This document shows positions 19,741-28,014 of a stretch of DNA of 50,115 nt, one piece after another (positions within the stretch are counted from its first letter, which is position 1; every line of letters starts with the position of its first letter). The notes below the pieces were generated by a model. It saw only the letters and a list, made by a program, of their open reading frames with translations, did not search any database and was not told where the DNA came from. Origin of the DNA: Cytophagaceae bacterium (GTDB lineage Bacteria; Bacteroidota; Bacteroidia; Cytophagales; Flexibacteraceae). The translations under genes and the position numbers were made by a program. Location of the stretch: assembly GCA_027487695.1 (NCBI GenBank), contig JAIYDB010000059.1:1-50115 (forward strand), in the 5' to 3' direction.

Positions 19741-21042
19741 ATGTCTTACTTGTTTACTTCGGAGTCTGTTTCCGAGGGGCATCCCGATAAAATAGCAGAC
19801 CAAATTTCTGACGCCATTCTTGATGCTATGCTTCAGCAGGATGCTGAAAGCCGTGTAGCTTGTGAAACAATGGTTACAACAGGTTTGGCTGTAATAGCAG
19901 GCGAAGTAAAAACTAACGCCTATGTTGAAATTCACGAAGTTGTTCGCCATACCATTGATGAAATTGGCTACAACAATAGCGATTATTGCTTTGATGCTAA
20001 AAGTGTTGGTATTTTAAATACCCTCCATAGCCAAAGTGCAGATATTGCACGTGGTGTTGATGAAGGCGAAGAAAAAGAACAAGGCGCTGGCGACCAAGGT
20101 ATGATGTTTGGTTATGCCACTACGGAAACGGAAGAGTATATGCCGATGGCATTGGCTTTCTCTCACCGTTTGGTAGAGCGTTTAGCATACATCAGAAAGA
20201 ACGAAAGTAGCCTTATGCCTTACTTACGTCCTGATGCTAAAAGCCAAGTAACTATTGAATATAACGATAACAACCAACCTGTAAGGGTTGATACCATTGT
20301 AATCAGTACCCAGCACGATGAACCTACTCCAAATGCTGGTGAAAGTCAAGCTGCTGCCGATGCTCGTTTTGCAGCCCAATTAACTGAGGAAATGAAGAAA
20401 CATGTAATTGCTCATGTTATTCCTGCTCACTTGATTGATGCAAACACAAAGTATTTCGTAAACCCAACTGGTAAGTTCGTGATTGGTGGACCACACGGCG
20501 ATAGCGGCCTTACTGGTAGAAAAATTATAGTGGATACCTACGGTGGCAAAGGTGCTCACGGTGGTGGTGCATTTAGCGGAAAAGACAGCAGCAAAGTGGA
20601 TAGAAGTGCCGCTTACGCAGCCAGACATATTGCTAAGAACTTGGTAGCGGCAGGTGTTGCTACTGAAGTATTGGTGCAAGTTGCATACGCTATTGGTATT
20701 GCAAAGCCAGTATCTATCAACGTGAATACTTATGGTACTGCTAAAGTAAAATTGAGTGATGGCGAAATTGCAAAGCTTGTAGATAGCCTATTCGATATGA
20801 GACCTAAAGCTATTGTAGATAGACTAGGACTTAAAAATCCTATTTTCGGTCCTACTGCTCGCTATGGTCACTTCGGTAGAAATTCATATACTGCCCCAGT
20901 AACCTTAAGCAGAATATCTAAGAAGGTAGAAGCCGATGGTACCATTGTTGAAAGCAAGAAGAACGTTCAAGTTGATGTTCCTTTCTTTACTTGGGAACGT
21001 TTAGATTTTGTAGAGCCAATTAAGAAGGCTTTTGGCTTGTAA
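19741..21042 (+). CDS. metK: S-adenosylmethionine synthetase
   Basis: The protein has 433 residues from ATG 19741 ([17 protein letters not shown]). An in-frame TTG at 19693 would add 16 non-conserved residues and is rejected. The enzyme makes S-adenosylmethionine from methionine and ATP, with Mg2+ and K+. Family motifs are GHPDK (residues 13-17), [25 protein letters not shown] and [16 protein letters not shown]. The leader is too short for a SAM riboswitch. Its own promoter element and terminator suggest a monocistronic gene. Confidence 0.98.
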   Translation: MSYLFTSESVSEGHPDKIADQISDAILDAMLQQDAESRVACETMVTTGLAVIAGEVKTNAYVEIHEVVRHTIDEIGYNNSDYCFDAKSVGILNTLHSQSADIARGVDEGEEKEQGAGDQGMMFGYATTETEEYMPMALAFSHRLVERLAYIRKNESSLMPYLRPDAKSQVTIEYNDNNQPVRVDTIVISTQHDEPTPNAGESQAAADARFAAQLTEEMKKHVIAHVIPAHLIDANTKYFVNPTGKFVIGGPHGDSGLTGRKIIVDTYGGKGAHGGGAFSGKDSSKVDRSAAYAARHIAKNLVAAGVATEVLVQVAYAIGIAKPVSINVNTYGTAKVKLSDGEIAKLVDSLFDMRPKAIVDRLGLKNPIFGPTARYGHFGRNSYTAPVTLSRISKKVEADGTIVESKKNVQVDVPFFTWERLDFVEPIKKAFGL

Positions 21043-21074
21043 AACAAGTTATCAAACGCATAATCAAATACCCA

Positions 21075-21117
21075 AAAGCACCCAAACTAAGTACATTGGT
21101 TTGGGTGCTTTGCTTTT
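21075..21117 (+). terminator. Rho-independent terminator of metK
   Basis: A perfect 13-bp stem, AAAGCACCCAAAC (21075-21087) with GTTTGGGTGCTTT (21099-21111), has an 11-base loop and is followed by GCTTTT. It begins 32 bases after the stop. Confidence 0.85.
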
Positions 21118-21155
21118 AAATGAGGCATGGTAGCCCTATGACCAAAAATCTTGGC

Positions 21156-21163
21156 TAAATTTG
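21156..21163 (+). promoter_or_regulatory. sdaA promoter -7 element
   Basis: TAAATTTG matches TAnnTTTG exactly and lies 62 bases before the sdaA ATG. No clear TTG is found 19-21 bases upstream. Confidence 0.5.
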
Positions 21164-21225
21164 CATAACTGAAAAAGGCTAAACACCGTTTTTAGTAATA
21201 CACCTACACCAATCAAACACTGAAA

Positions 21226-22131
21226 ATGGCTATACTATTCGACGACTTTAAAAGTTGGAAAGCTTATTGTGCAGACAATAATTTGGCCCTTTATGAACCT
21301 GTTTTAGAATATGAAACCACCCAAAAAGGACATGCTCATCAGGATATTACGGATGGTTTGCTCAGGGCTTGGCAAGTAATGAAAGAAGCAGTGCAAACCG
21401 GCTTTACGGAAGATATGAAAAGCCGCAGTGGGATGATTGACAATGGTGGGAAGAAAGTAAAAAATAGCCCAATTACTGTGCTTAGTCCTGAATTTCAAAT
21501 GTTGGTGGCAAGGGCACTTTCAGCAAAGGAAGTGAATGCTTGTATGGGCAGAATAGTTGCTGCTCCAACCGCAGGCGCATCGGGGATATTACCAGGAGTA
21601 TTGGTAACCTTACAGGAGTTGCACCAAATTGACGATACCAAAATGGTAGAGTGTTTATTGGTGGCAGCAGGCATAGCCCTTATTATTGAGCAGAATGCCT
21701 CATTGGCGGGTGCCGTAGGTGGTTGCCAAGCAGAAACAGGATCAGCAGCTGCAATGGGTTCAGGGGCTATTGTATATGCTCTTGGTGGTAATGTAACACA
21801 AGTATTTAATGCAGTAGCTATCACAATACAATGTATGCTAGGCTTGGTTTGCGATCCTGTAGCTGGACTTGTAGAAGTCCCTTGCGTGGTGAGGAATGCC
21901 TCGGCAGCAGCCATTGCTTATAGTAGTGCACAAATAGCTATCAGTAATGTAGATAGCGTAATACCAGTAGATGAGTGCGTTTCAGCGATGGGTGAAATAG
22001 GCCAAAGCATGGAATCGCGCTATAAAGAAACCGCTCTAGGTGGTTTGGCAGCAACCCTTACGGGCAATGCCATTGCAAAAAAAGTATTGATTCACGATAT
22101 TGAAATCATTGACGAAGGAGAAACAACTTAA
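21226..22131 (+). CDS. sdaAA: L-serine dehydratase, alpha (catalytic iron-sulfur) subunit
   Basis: The protein has 301 residues, the length of the separate alpha subunit. It deaminates L-serine to pyruvate and ammonia using an oxygen-sensitive [4Fe-4S] cluster. Visible are CMGRIVAAPTAGASGILPG, GGCQAETGSAAAMGS, and the CDPVAGLVEVPC segment, with candidate cluster cysteines. The beta subunit is not in the window. It may be encoded elsewhere. The 3' end overlaps the RluA-type gene, so the two are on one transcript. Confidence 0.93.
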   Translation: MAILFDDFKSWKAYCADNNLALYEPVLEYETTQKGHAHQDITDGLLRAWQVMKEAVQTGFTEDMKSRSGMIDNGGKKVKNSPITVLSPEFQMLVARALSAKEVNACMGRIVAAPTAGASGILPGVLVTLQELHQIDDTKMVECLLVAAGIALIIEQNASLAGAVGGCQAETGSAAAMGSGAIVYALGGNVTQVFNAVAITIQCMLGLVCDPVAGLVEVPCVVRNASAAAIAYSSAQIAISNVDSVIPVDECVSAMGEIGQSMESRYKETALGGLAATLTGNAIAKKVLIHDIEIIDEGETT

Positions 22132-22837
22132 TATTGAAGATTTCATCATTTTTAAAAATGATGATTTTGTGGCCATTAACAAGCCACCACACGTAAGCAC
22201 CTTACACGAACGCCAAGAAGGCGCTGGTAAAGGCATTTTGGAATTGCTCAAAGAAGTTTTTCCAGATGTGCAAATGTGTCATAGACTAGATAAGGAAACG
22301 AGCGGTGTGCTTTTAGCAGCCTTAAATCCTGAAGCCTACAGACACGCTAGTATGGCTTTTGAACATAGGGAAGTAACTAAGATTTACCACGCTGTAGTAG
22401 GCGGCATTCACGATTTGAAGGGTGTTCAGGTTTTACTGCCTTTACTTTCATTACCAACAGGTATTGTAAAAGTAGATAAGCTGAACGGTAAAGAATCTGA
22501 AACTATCTTCAATTCTATTGAAGTTTACCGCAACTGTACATTGGTAGAGTGCTATCCAATTACAGGACGTATGCACCAGATAAGGGTGCACCTTAGTTAT
22601 TTAAAGGCACCTATTATTGCCGACCATACTTATGGCGGTAAAGATGTATTCCTTTCAAAAATTAAGAAGAAGTTCAATCTGAAAAAGGATACCGATGAAG
22701 AGCCATTAATTAAGCGAGTGGCATTACACGCCTATGCCTTGAACATTCCATTACTAAATGGCGAACGCCAGATGATTGAAGCTCCCTATCCTAAAGATAT
22801 GAGAGCCCTAATCAATCAGCTTGAAAAAAATAGATAG
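22100..22837 (+). CDS. RluA-type RNA pseudouridine synthase
   Basis: The catalytic motif HRLDKETSG (nucleophile Asp) and the later GRMHQIRVHL and ADHTYGG define the RluA/RsuA family. It isomerises uridine to pseudouridine in rRNA or tRNA; the target is not readable. No S4 domain precedes it. There is no ATG in frame before the conserved core (IEDFIIFKNDDFVAINKPP). The annotated TTG at 22100 overlaps sdaA by 32 bases, and TTG 22109 is an alternative. GAAGGAG at 22114-22120 could serve an even later non-ATG start. The maximum length is 245 residues. Translation probably depends on coupling to sdaA. Confidence 0.88.
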   Translation: MKSLTKEKQLNIEDFIIFKNDDFVAINKPPHVSTLHERQEGAGKGILELLKEVFPDVQMCHRLDKETSGVLLAALNPEAYRHASMAFEHREVTKIYHAVVGGIHDLKGVQVLLPLLSLPTGIVKVDKLNGKESETIFNSIEVYRNCTLVECYPITGRMHQIRVHLSYLKAPIIADHTYGGKDVFLSKIKKKFNLKKDTDEEPLIKRVALHAYALNIPLLNGERQMIEAPYPKDMRALINQLEKNR

Positions 22838-22842
22838 TTGTA

Positions 22843-24063
22843 ATGCGGGTTGCCCTTTTTCTTGCACGTAGGTACTTTTTATCGAAGCAAAAAACTTCCT
22901 TTATCAATATCCTAAGCATCATAGCAATGCTAGGATTGGCTACAGGAACTGCTGCCTTGGTTATTGTATTGAGTGCATTTAATGGTATGCAAGGGCTTAT
23001 ACGTGGCATGTATGGGACCTTTGATCCTGATTTGAAAATTGTGGCAGCCGGAGGTAAATCGTTTCCTGCCGATAGTAGTTTCTTTAAAAAGGTAAAGCAA
23101 GCTGCACCAAGTGGTACTATTACCAAAGTAGTAGAAGATAATGCTTTAGCCCTTTACCAACAAACCCAAAGAGTGGTTAAAGTAAAAGGAGTTACTGAGG
23201 CATTTTTACAACAAAGGGGTTTTCAGGAGTCAGTTTTAGGAGGGCGACCAATACTTTCAGATAGACATATAGATTTGGCTTTAGTTGGTGCGGGTATCTA
23301 TGCTGATATGGGTATTTCTATCGATAATCCTGTTGATCCGTTACAGGTTTGGTACCCGAAAGGCGGCAAAAAAGTAAGTCTGAATCCGAATACTGCCTTT
23401 AATAAAAGTGCACTTACAGTTGGAGGTGTTTTTTCAGTTCAGCCAGAATACGATCAGCAATATGTAATTGTGCCTTTCGCTTTTGCAGAGGAACTTTTTG
23501 AGTTAGAAGGACGATTAAGTGCGCTAGAACTTCGGTTTAAGAATGATGAGGAAGTTAGCATAGCCCAAACTAAGCTGCAAGCAAACCTTGGCGATAAATT
23601 CAAAGTGCTCAATCAGGATGAACAGCATGCCGATTTACTTAAAATCTTAACTATTGAAAAGCTGTTTGTTTTCTTGGCACTGAGTATCATCCTGCTCATC
23701 GCTAGCTTCAATATTTTTGTTGCTCTTAATATGCTAGTACTTGATAAGCAAGACGATATCAGGATACTAAAGGCAATGGGTGCTAATGAGTTCTTTATAA
23801 AGGCGGTATTCAGCTCTAACGGAATGCTTATTGCATTTTCGGGGGCATTTTTGGGAATGGCTATTGGGTACTTAGTTTGTTTTTTACAGCAGCAGTATGG
23901 GTTAGTATCGTTAGGTTTTAACAATGGACAACCAACCCCTTATCCAGTACTTATGCAATGGTCTGATTTCTTTGCTATTGCCTCAACCATTGTAGTGATT
24001 GGAATTATTGCCACCATAGGACCAGCAAATAAGGCAAGTAAGCTAAGTTTCCGCAAGGCATAG
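22843..24063 (+). CDS. ABC transporter permease of the LolC/LolE-FtsX type
   Basis: The protein has 406 residues and four predicted membrane helices. One follows the N-terminal cytoplasmic stretch (about 22-45), then comes a ~220-residue periplasmic domain, then three helices in the C-terminal third (about 270-295, 320-345, 370-395). The opening LARRYFLSKQKTSFINILSIIA and the FtsX-like C-terminal domain are typical of LolC/LolE, which pull lipoproteins from the inner membrane for delivery to the outer membrane. No ATPase (LolD) or carrier (LolA) gene is adjacent. It starts 5 bases after the pseudouridine synthase stop, so it is in the same operon. Confidence 0.9.
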   Translation: MRVALFLARRYFLSKQKTSFINILSIIAMLGLATGTAALVIVLSAFNGMQGLIRGMYGTFDPDLKIVAAGGKSFPADSSFFKKVKQAAPSGTITKVVEDNALALYQQTQRVVKVKGVTEAFLQQRGFQESVLGGRPILSDRHIDLALVGAGIYADMGISIDNPVDPLQVWYPKGGKKVSLNPNTAFNKSALTVGGVFSVQPEYDQQYVIVPFAFAEELFELEGRLSALELRFKNDEEVSIAQTKLQANLGDKFKVLNQDEQHADLLKILTIEKLFVFLALSIILLIASFNIFVALNMLVLDKQDDIRILKAMGANEFFIKAVFSSNGMLIAFSGAFLGMAIGYLVCFLQQQYGLVSLGFNNGQPTPYPVLMQWSDFFAIASTIVVIGIIATIGPANKASKLSFRKA

Positions 24064-24077
24064 AGATACTTTTTTCA

Positions 24078-24596
24078 GTGACCAATTTTGCTTCCATAAC
24101 CCAGCAAGAGATCATTAGGCTATTAGATAGTTATGATGCTTTAGTAGTTCGTGATTTATTGATACAAGAGTATGGCTATGTACCTTTGGAGGGATCAGGA
24201 TTTTCTGAAAATGGGGCATATTTTATTCACCCTATTGATTGGCCAAAGCCAGATATTTCAAGTGCCAAGTTATGTTGGCCAGCTATGGAGAAACAAGGTT
24301 TGCAGTTTATAGGGTTAAATGGTCCAAATGATATTAAATACTATGATGGTTTGCTGGATGGTAAACCATGTGAACTTAAATTTTACAAGCCTGAAATTGT
24401 ACTTTCTGAAGAAAAATTAGTTAAGAAAATTAAAAGTAAAATGTCAGAGGCTAATAGTCAAGGTGCTTATACTGTTATTGTTGTTCTAGATTTAGAAGAC
24501 TATAAATATGATTGGACCAAGATTCAGAGTCGAATAGATGGCACTATTTCAACCAATTTTTCTAAGCTTAAAAAGTGTATTCTATTAAAAAGATAA
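24078..24596 (+). CDS. Unknown protein; possible free-standing PD-(D/E)xK-type nuclease
   Basis: The protein has 172 residues, a GTG start 14 bases after the permease stop, and no signal or membrane segment. I do not recognise the family with certainty. The pattern of an Asp-rich strand (KYYDGLLDGK), then CELKF, then a helix with KLVKKIKSKMSEA and a hydrophobic strand (YTVIVVLDLEDY) resembles the PD-(D/E)xK fold of CdiA C-terminal nuclease toxins (Asp...E-x-K). The first ~70 residues have no such signature. No immunity gene is visible nearby. Its stop codon lies at the terminator of the first small RNA unit on the opposite strand. The nuclease reading is an inference; it could equally be an unrelated conserved protein. 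Confidence 0.55.
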   Translation: MTNFASITQQEIIRLLDSYDALVVRDLLIQEYGYVPLEGSGFSENGAYFIHPIDWPKPDISSAKLCWPAMEKQGLQFIGLNGPNDIKYYDGLLDGKPCELKFYKPEIVLSEEKLVKKIKSKMSEANSQGAYTVIVVLDLEDYKYDWTKIQSRIDGTISTNFSKLKKCILLKR

Positions 24597-24676
24597 AGGC
24601 ATCGTTTAGATGCCTTTCGCGGAGCCCTAAAGGCCCGTCTTTTAAAGACGCTGACCATTCAAGGCGATTATTCAGT
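24595..24676 (-). ncRNA. Predicted small RNA 1 of a three-gene array
   Basis: The RNA is predicted at about 82 nt, read from 24676 down to 24595. It begins ACTGAAT, directly after the promoter, then has CAG followed by the hairpin CGTCTT-TAA-AAGACG (plus coordinates 24636-24650), then GGCCTTTAG. It ends in a terminator stem AAAGGCATC/GATGCCTTT (24595-24603 with 24609-24617) followed on the minus strand by T-rich sequence (ATCTTTTT). It has no start codon with a sensible ORF. The terminator overlaps the stop codon of the convergent gene at 24078-24596 and could end both transcripts. I do not recognise a known RNA class. Confidence 0.65.
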
Positions 24677-24679
24677 ATA

Positions 24680-24710
24680 CAAATATAACAACGAAATTAC
24701 TTCTTTCAAA
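24680..24710 (-). promoter_or_regulatory. Promoter of small RNA 1
   Basis: On the minus strand, TTTG (24710-24707) is followed after exactly 19 bases by TATATTTG (24687-24680). This is a full match to the Bacteroidota consensus TTTG-N19-TAnnTTTG. Confidence 0.75.
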
Positions 24711-24755
24711 CGGTTGTAATAATTTCAGCATTTCGCTAGGGTTTTAAAAACGGAA

Positions 24756-24836
24756 AAGGCACCATATAATGATGCCTTAACTTGGAGCACTAAAAGTCCA
24801 CCTTTATTTGGCGCTGCCCATCAATGCTGATTCAGT
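24756..24836 (-). ncRNA. Predicted small RNA 2 of a three-gene array
   Basis: The RNA is predicted at about 81 nt. It begins ACTGAAT like RNA 1, then has CAG followed by a hairpin CGCC-AAATAAA-GGTG (plus coordinates 24799-24813), then GACTTTTAG and TGCTCC, shared with RNA 1 (GGCTCC). It ends in the terminator AAGGCATC...GGTGCCTT (24778-24756), followed by TTCCGTTTTT. One stem pair is U-G on the minus strand but a C-A mismatch on the plus strand, which shows that the minus strand is the transcribed one. Confidence 0.65.
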
Positions 24837-24839
24837 TCG

Positions 24840-24870
24840 CAAATTTATTAAGGAAGTCACGTATTTCAAG
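24840..24870 (-). promoter_or_regulatory. Promoter of small RNA 2
   Basis: On the minus strand, CTTG (24870-24867) is followed after exactly 19 bases by TAAATTTG (24847-24840). This is the same spacing as for the other two units. Confidence 0.75.
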
Positions 24871-24931
24871 TAGTTGAAAATAACTTTTAAATTCCAAGTC
24901 ATTTGTTTTTACATCTTCAATAAAACCACAA

Positions 24932-25011
24932 AAGGAGCTATCGTTAGATAACTCCTTCTGTTTGGCTAAGGAGGTTCCACCATCTGGTGCTGTCACCCCC
25001 TCAATTACAGT
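24932..25011 (-). ncRNA. Predicted small RNA 3 of a three-gene array
   Basis: The RNA is predicted at about 80 nt. It begins ACTGTAAT, has a G-rich run (GAGGGGG), CAG and the hairpin CACC-AGAT-GGTG (plus coordinates 24978-24989), then CCTCC (which can pair with the G-run) and TTAG. It ends in an 11-bp terminator stem, AAGGAGTTATC with GATAGCTCCTT (24957-24932), again with one pair that is U-G only on the minus strand. T-rich sequence follows. It is the most diverged of the three but keeps all landmarks. It begins 43 bases after the PBP1A stop. Confidence 0.6.
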
Positions 25012-25014
25012 TCA

Positions 25015-25045
25015 CAAAACTAGTATTGAATCCTATTATTTCAAT
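25015..25045 (-). promoter_or_regulatory. Promoter of small RNA 3
   Basis: On the minus strand, ATTG (25045-25042) is followed after exactly 19 bases by TAGTTTTG (25022-25015). The -33 element lies 9 bases beyond the PBP1A stop codon. Confidence 0.7.
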
Positions 25046-25053
25046 ACTCGTTT

Positions 25054-27465
25054 TTAGTCTATTGATATAGGGGCACTTGCTCCACTACTATCTACTACTG
25101 ATTTGGTGCTATCTACAGTTGAAGTATCCTTTTTAGGGTAGAAGGTAGGACAAATATATTTGCGGGTAATAGGCACAGTTGCCTTTGGGAAGTAACCCAT
25201 TGTAATGCCGAGGCTTTTATCGGCATATACTTTTTCCATAAAGCGGCCATAAACGGGTAAGGCAGTCTTGGAACCTTCGCCCATACGAAGGTTACGGAAG
25301 TGAACGGCACGTTCATCGGCACCGGTCCATACTCCCGCTACTAGATCTTTACTAAGACCAATAAACCAACCGTCCGAATTGTTTTGAGAGGTACCTGTTT
25401 TACCTGCTAGTTCATTACCTCTGAAAATGTTAAAGGAGAATAAGCCTTGGGCTGTTCCTTGAGGTTCTTGCAAAGTTCCTTTGAGCATATACACCATTAA
25501 CCATGCAGATTCCTTTGTTAATGCTTTACGCATTTTAGGGGTAAATTCTTTAATGATTTTACCGTTTCTATCTTCTATACGGGTGATCAGTTGTGGTTCT
25601 AGCCAAGTACCTTCATTGATGAATGTACTATATGCACCCACCATTTCATATAGGTTTACATCGTAAGGACCAAGACCAATGGATGGCATAGGTTTCAGAT
25701 AGTTACTATCAATACCGAGTTTAACGGCATAATCCATTACTTTTTGCGGACCTACCATCATAGTAAGTTGTGCAGCAATGGTATTGATTGAACGTCCCAT
25801 ACCGTGGCGAAGGGTCATATTCATACCCGAGAAGTTTCCATTTGCATTGCCTGGCTTCCAATGTTTATGGAGCATAATGCCAGCAGAATCTTCATCATAT
25901 TCAATATCAATCCACTTGTCTTGAATTTTGAAGCAAGGAGAATACCCTTGGTCAATCGCAGCAGCATAAACAAATGCCTTAAAGGTTGAGCCTGGTTGCC
26001 TGCGGCTTTGCTTTACGTGATCGTATTGGAAATGGTTATAGTCAACACCGCCAACCCAAGCTTTTATTTGCCCAGTTTTTGGGTCCATAGCCATTATGCC
26101 CGAATGTAGTAAACGCTTATAATACCTGAGCGAATCATAACTACTCATGATTACTGTATCGCCTTCAGGTTTTTTCCAATTGAAAAGCACCATCTTTTTT
26201 GGTGTATTCAAAATAGCATTTACCGATGCGGTATCCTTTTTATACTTCTGCATTAAAGCCTTATAAATAGGCTCCCTAGTCATTAGGCGTTCAATAAAGC
26301 CAGGTATTTCGTTGTTATCGTCATCTACCCAAGGATTTTGACCTTGCCAATGGTTATCGAATTTACGTTGAAGGTCTTTCACGTGCTCACGAACTGCTTC
26401 TTGGGCGTGAGTTTGAAAGCGGGTATCAATACTTACAAATATCTTTAAACCATCGGAGTAAATATCTCGGTCGTTTTCTTCGCCCCAAGCCTCTAATTGC
26501 TCGGTAAGTTCTTTGTTGTAATAGTCTGAAACTCCGTTTGGAGTATTCTGCGGACGGTAATTAAGTGCAATTGGCTTTTGTGATATTTCTTTGTACTGGG
26601 CTGTGGTAAGTAATTTATACTTCACCATTTGGCTTAACACTGTATTTCTTCTTTCTAGTGCTTTGTTATAGTTCCGCATCGGGTTGTAGGAACTTGTAGC
26701 CTTTAACATCCCGATAAGTAAGGCTGCCTCTTCAATCTTTAAACTATCTGGCGAAGTATTAAAGAAAGTACGTGCAGCGGTTTTTACACCATAGCTATTC
26801 AAACCAAAATCTACCGTATTCAGGTACATGGTTATGATTTCTTGCTTGGTGTAGGCTTTTTCAAGTTTGATGGAAACTATCCACTCCTTACTTTTTGTAA
26901 TAATGGTACTTAAGCCTGGTACTTTGCCTAATAAACCTTTCTTTTCTCTTCTCCTGGTTTTGAAGAGGTTTTTGGCTAGCTGTTGGGTAATAGTACTACC
27001 ACCTCTGGAATCGCCTTTGGCAAGATAGTAGAGGATTGAAACGGTTGCTTCAGGATCTATACCGCTATGTTCATAAAAGCGGATATCTTCAGTAGCCAAA
27101 AGAGCCTTGAACATCCAAGGCGAGATGTTGCGGTATTCAACTGGTGAGCGGTTCTCTCGGTAATATTTGCCTAGGAGCACACCATCTGAACTGTAAATTT
27201 CGCTTGCTTGGTCTAGCTTAGGCTTTTGCAGGTCTTCAAGGGAAGGGGTTTTGCCAAATAACCCTAAAAGATTAACATCTACAGAAAAGAAAAACAGAAA
27301 AATAAGTGCCACAATCCATAAAAAGCCTCGGTAAATATTACCTACCATAACCCAAGGCCCACGCATTCCCTTGCGAGTTGTTGCAAAGGGTGTGGTTTTC
27401 CGCCAAAAAGTACCCAAAGCACTTTTTATGATGGTCCACCATTGCAAGAGTCGGTCTTTGAGCAC
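25054..27465 (-). CDS. Penicillin-binding protein 1A (bifunctional glycosyltransferase/transpeptidase)
   Basis: The protein has 803 residues. There is one membrane anchor near residues 45-65, then a GT51 glycosyltransferase domain (EDIRFYEHSGID, GGSTITQQLAKN). The transpeptidase has SxxK at Ser493-Lys496 (STFK), SIN in GRSINTIAAQ, and KTGTSQ. It polymerises lipid II into glycan and cross-links peptides at the outer face of the inner membrane. The start is a GTG at 27465; later Met codons would cut into the anchor region, so GTG is kept with moderate confidence. The short linker after the transpeptidase ends in a Ser/Asp-rich tail. It is the last gene of a panC-panD-PBP1A series. Confidence 0.93.
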   Translation of the reverse strand: MLKDRLLQWWTIIKSALGTFWRKTTPFATTRKGMRGPWVMVGNIYRGFLWIVALIFLFFFSVDVNLLGLFGKTPSLEDLQKPKLDQASEIYSSDGVLLGKYYRENRSPVEYRNISPWMFKALLATEDIRFYEHSGIDPEATVSILYYLAKGDSRGGSTITQQLAKNLFKTRRREKKGLLGKVPGLSTIITKSKEWIVSIKLEKAYTKQEIITMYLNTVDFGLNSYGVKTAARTFFNTSPDSLKIEEAALLIGMLKATSSYNPMRNYNKALERRNTVLSQMVKYKLLTTAQYKEISQKPIALNYRPQNTPNGVSDYYNKELTEQLEAWGEENDRDIYSDGLKIFVSIDTRFQTHAQEAVREHVKDLQRKFDNHWQGQNPWVDDDNNEIPGFIERLMTREPIYKALMQKYKKDTASVNAILNTPKKMVLFNWKKPEGDTVIMSSYDSLRYYKRLLHSGIMAMDPKTGQIKAWVGGVDYNHFQYDHVKQSRRQPGSTFKAFVYAAAIDQGYSPCFKIQDKWIDIEYDEDSAGIMLHKHWKPGNANGNFSGMNMTLRHGMGRSINTIAAQLTMMVGPQKVMDYAVKLGIDSNYLKPMPSIGLGPYDVNLYEMVGAYSTFINEGTWLEPQLITRIEDRNGKIIKEFTPKMRKALTKESAWLMVYMLKGTLQEPQGTAQGLFSFNIFRGNELAGKTGTSQNNSDGWFIGLSKDLVAGVWTGADERAVHFRNLRMGEGSKTALPVYGRFMEKVYADKSLGITMGYFPKATVPITRKYICPTFYPKKDTSTVDSTKSVVDSSGASAPISID

Positions 27466-27526
27466 AGAGTTATAAGGTATTTGGTGTGGTATTCAAATGG
27501 GGTGCTTATAGAATTGCTTAACTTAA

Positions 27527-27874
27527 TTAAGCTAACTTATTATCAGGCGTTGGGAAAACGATTGTAGGCTTATGTGACTTAGCTTCTTCAAAATCCATTG
27601 AACAATAGCTAATTACAATTACTACATCGCCAACTTGTACTTTTCTTGCAGCTGGACCATTCAAGCAAATAACACCTGAACCTCTTTGTCCTTTAATTAC
27701 ATAGGTTTCAAAACGTTCGCCATTATTAATGTTAACAATCTGAACCTTTTCATTTTCAATGAGGTTAGCGGCATCCATTAAATCTTCATCAATGGTAATA
27801 CTACCGACATAATGAAGTTCTGCTTGGGTTACTGTAACCCTATGTAATTTCGATTTTAGTATTTGAATAACCAT
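27527..27874 (-). CDS. panD: Aspartate 1-decarboxylase
   Basis: The protein has 115 residues from ATG 27874 ([13 protein letters not shown]); the upstream in-frame extension is not conserved. It makes beta-alanine from aspartate for pantothenate. The precursor self-cleaves at Gly24-Ser25 in YVGSITID to form the pyruvoyl cofactor. NGPAARKV and GDVVIVISY are family motifs. It lies between panC and the PBP1A gene on the same strand and supplies the substrate of PanC. Confidence 0.95.
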   Translation of the reverse strand: MVIQILKSKLHRVTVTQAELHYVGSITIDEDLMDAANLIENEKVQIVNINNGERFETYVIKGQRGSGVICLNGPAARKVQVGDVVIVISYCSMDFEEAKSHKPTIVFPTPDNKLA

Positions 27875-28014
27875 TTCAGGTAAGTAAGTATGGTATTGCT
27901 GCCGTAAGCTATCAGCGCAAAATAACACAAATTATTAGGTAATAAGGTTGGTTTGGCTTCAGCAAATCTATAAAACTGTGTAAGGTTAAGGAATTGGAAG
28001 GATTAAATATCCCG

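Noticed and set aside
21495-21914. 139-residue minus-strand ORF inside sdaA
   Set aside because: An Ala/Thr/Pro-rich antisense translation of a conserved enzyme gene; no independent support.
24595-25045. CRISPR array
   Set aside because: The three units are about 175 bases apart, have diverged sequences, carry promoters and terminators, and show no identical short repeats with unique spacers. No cas genes are present.
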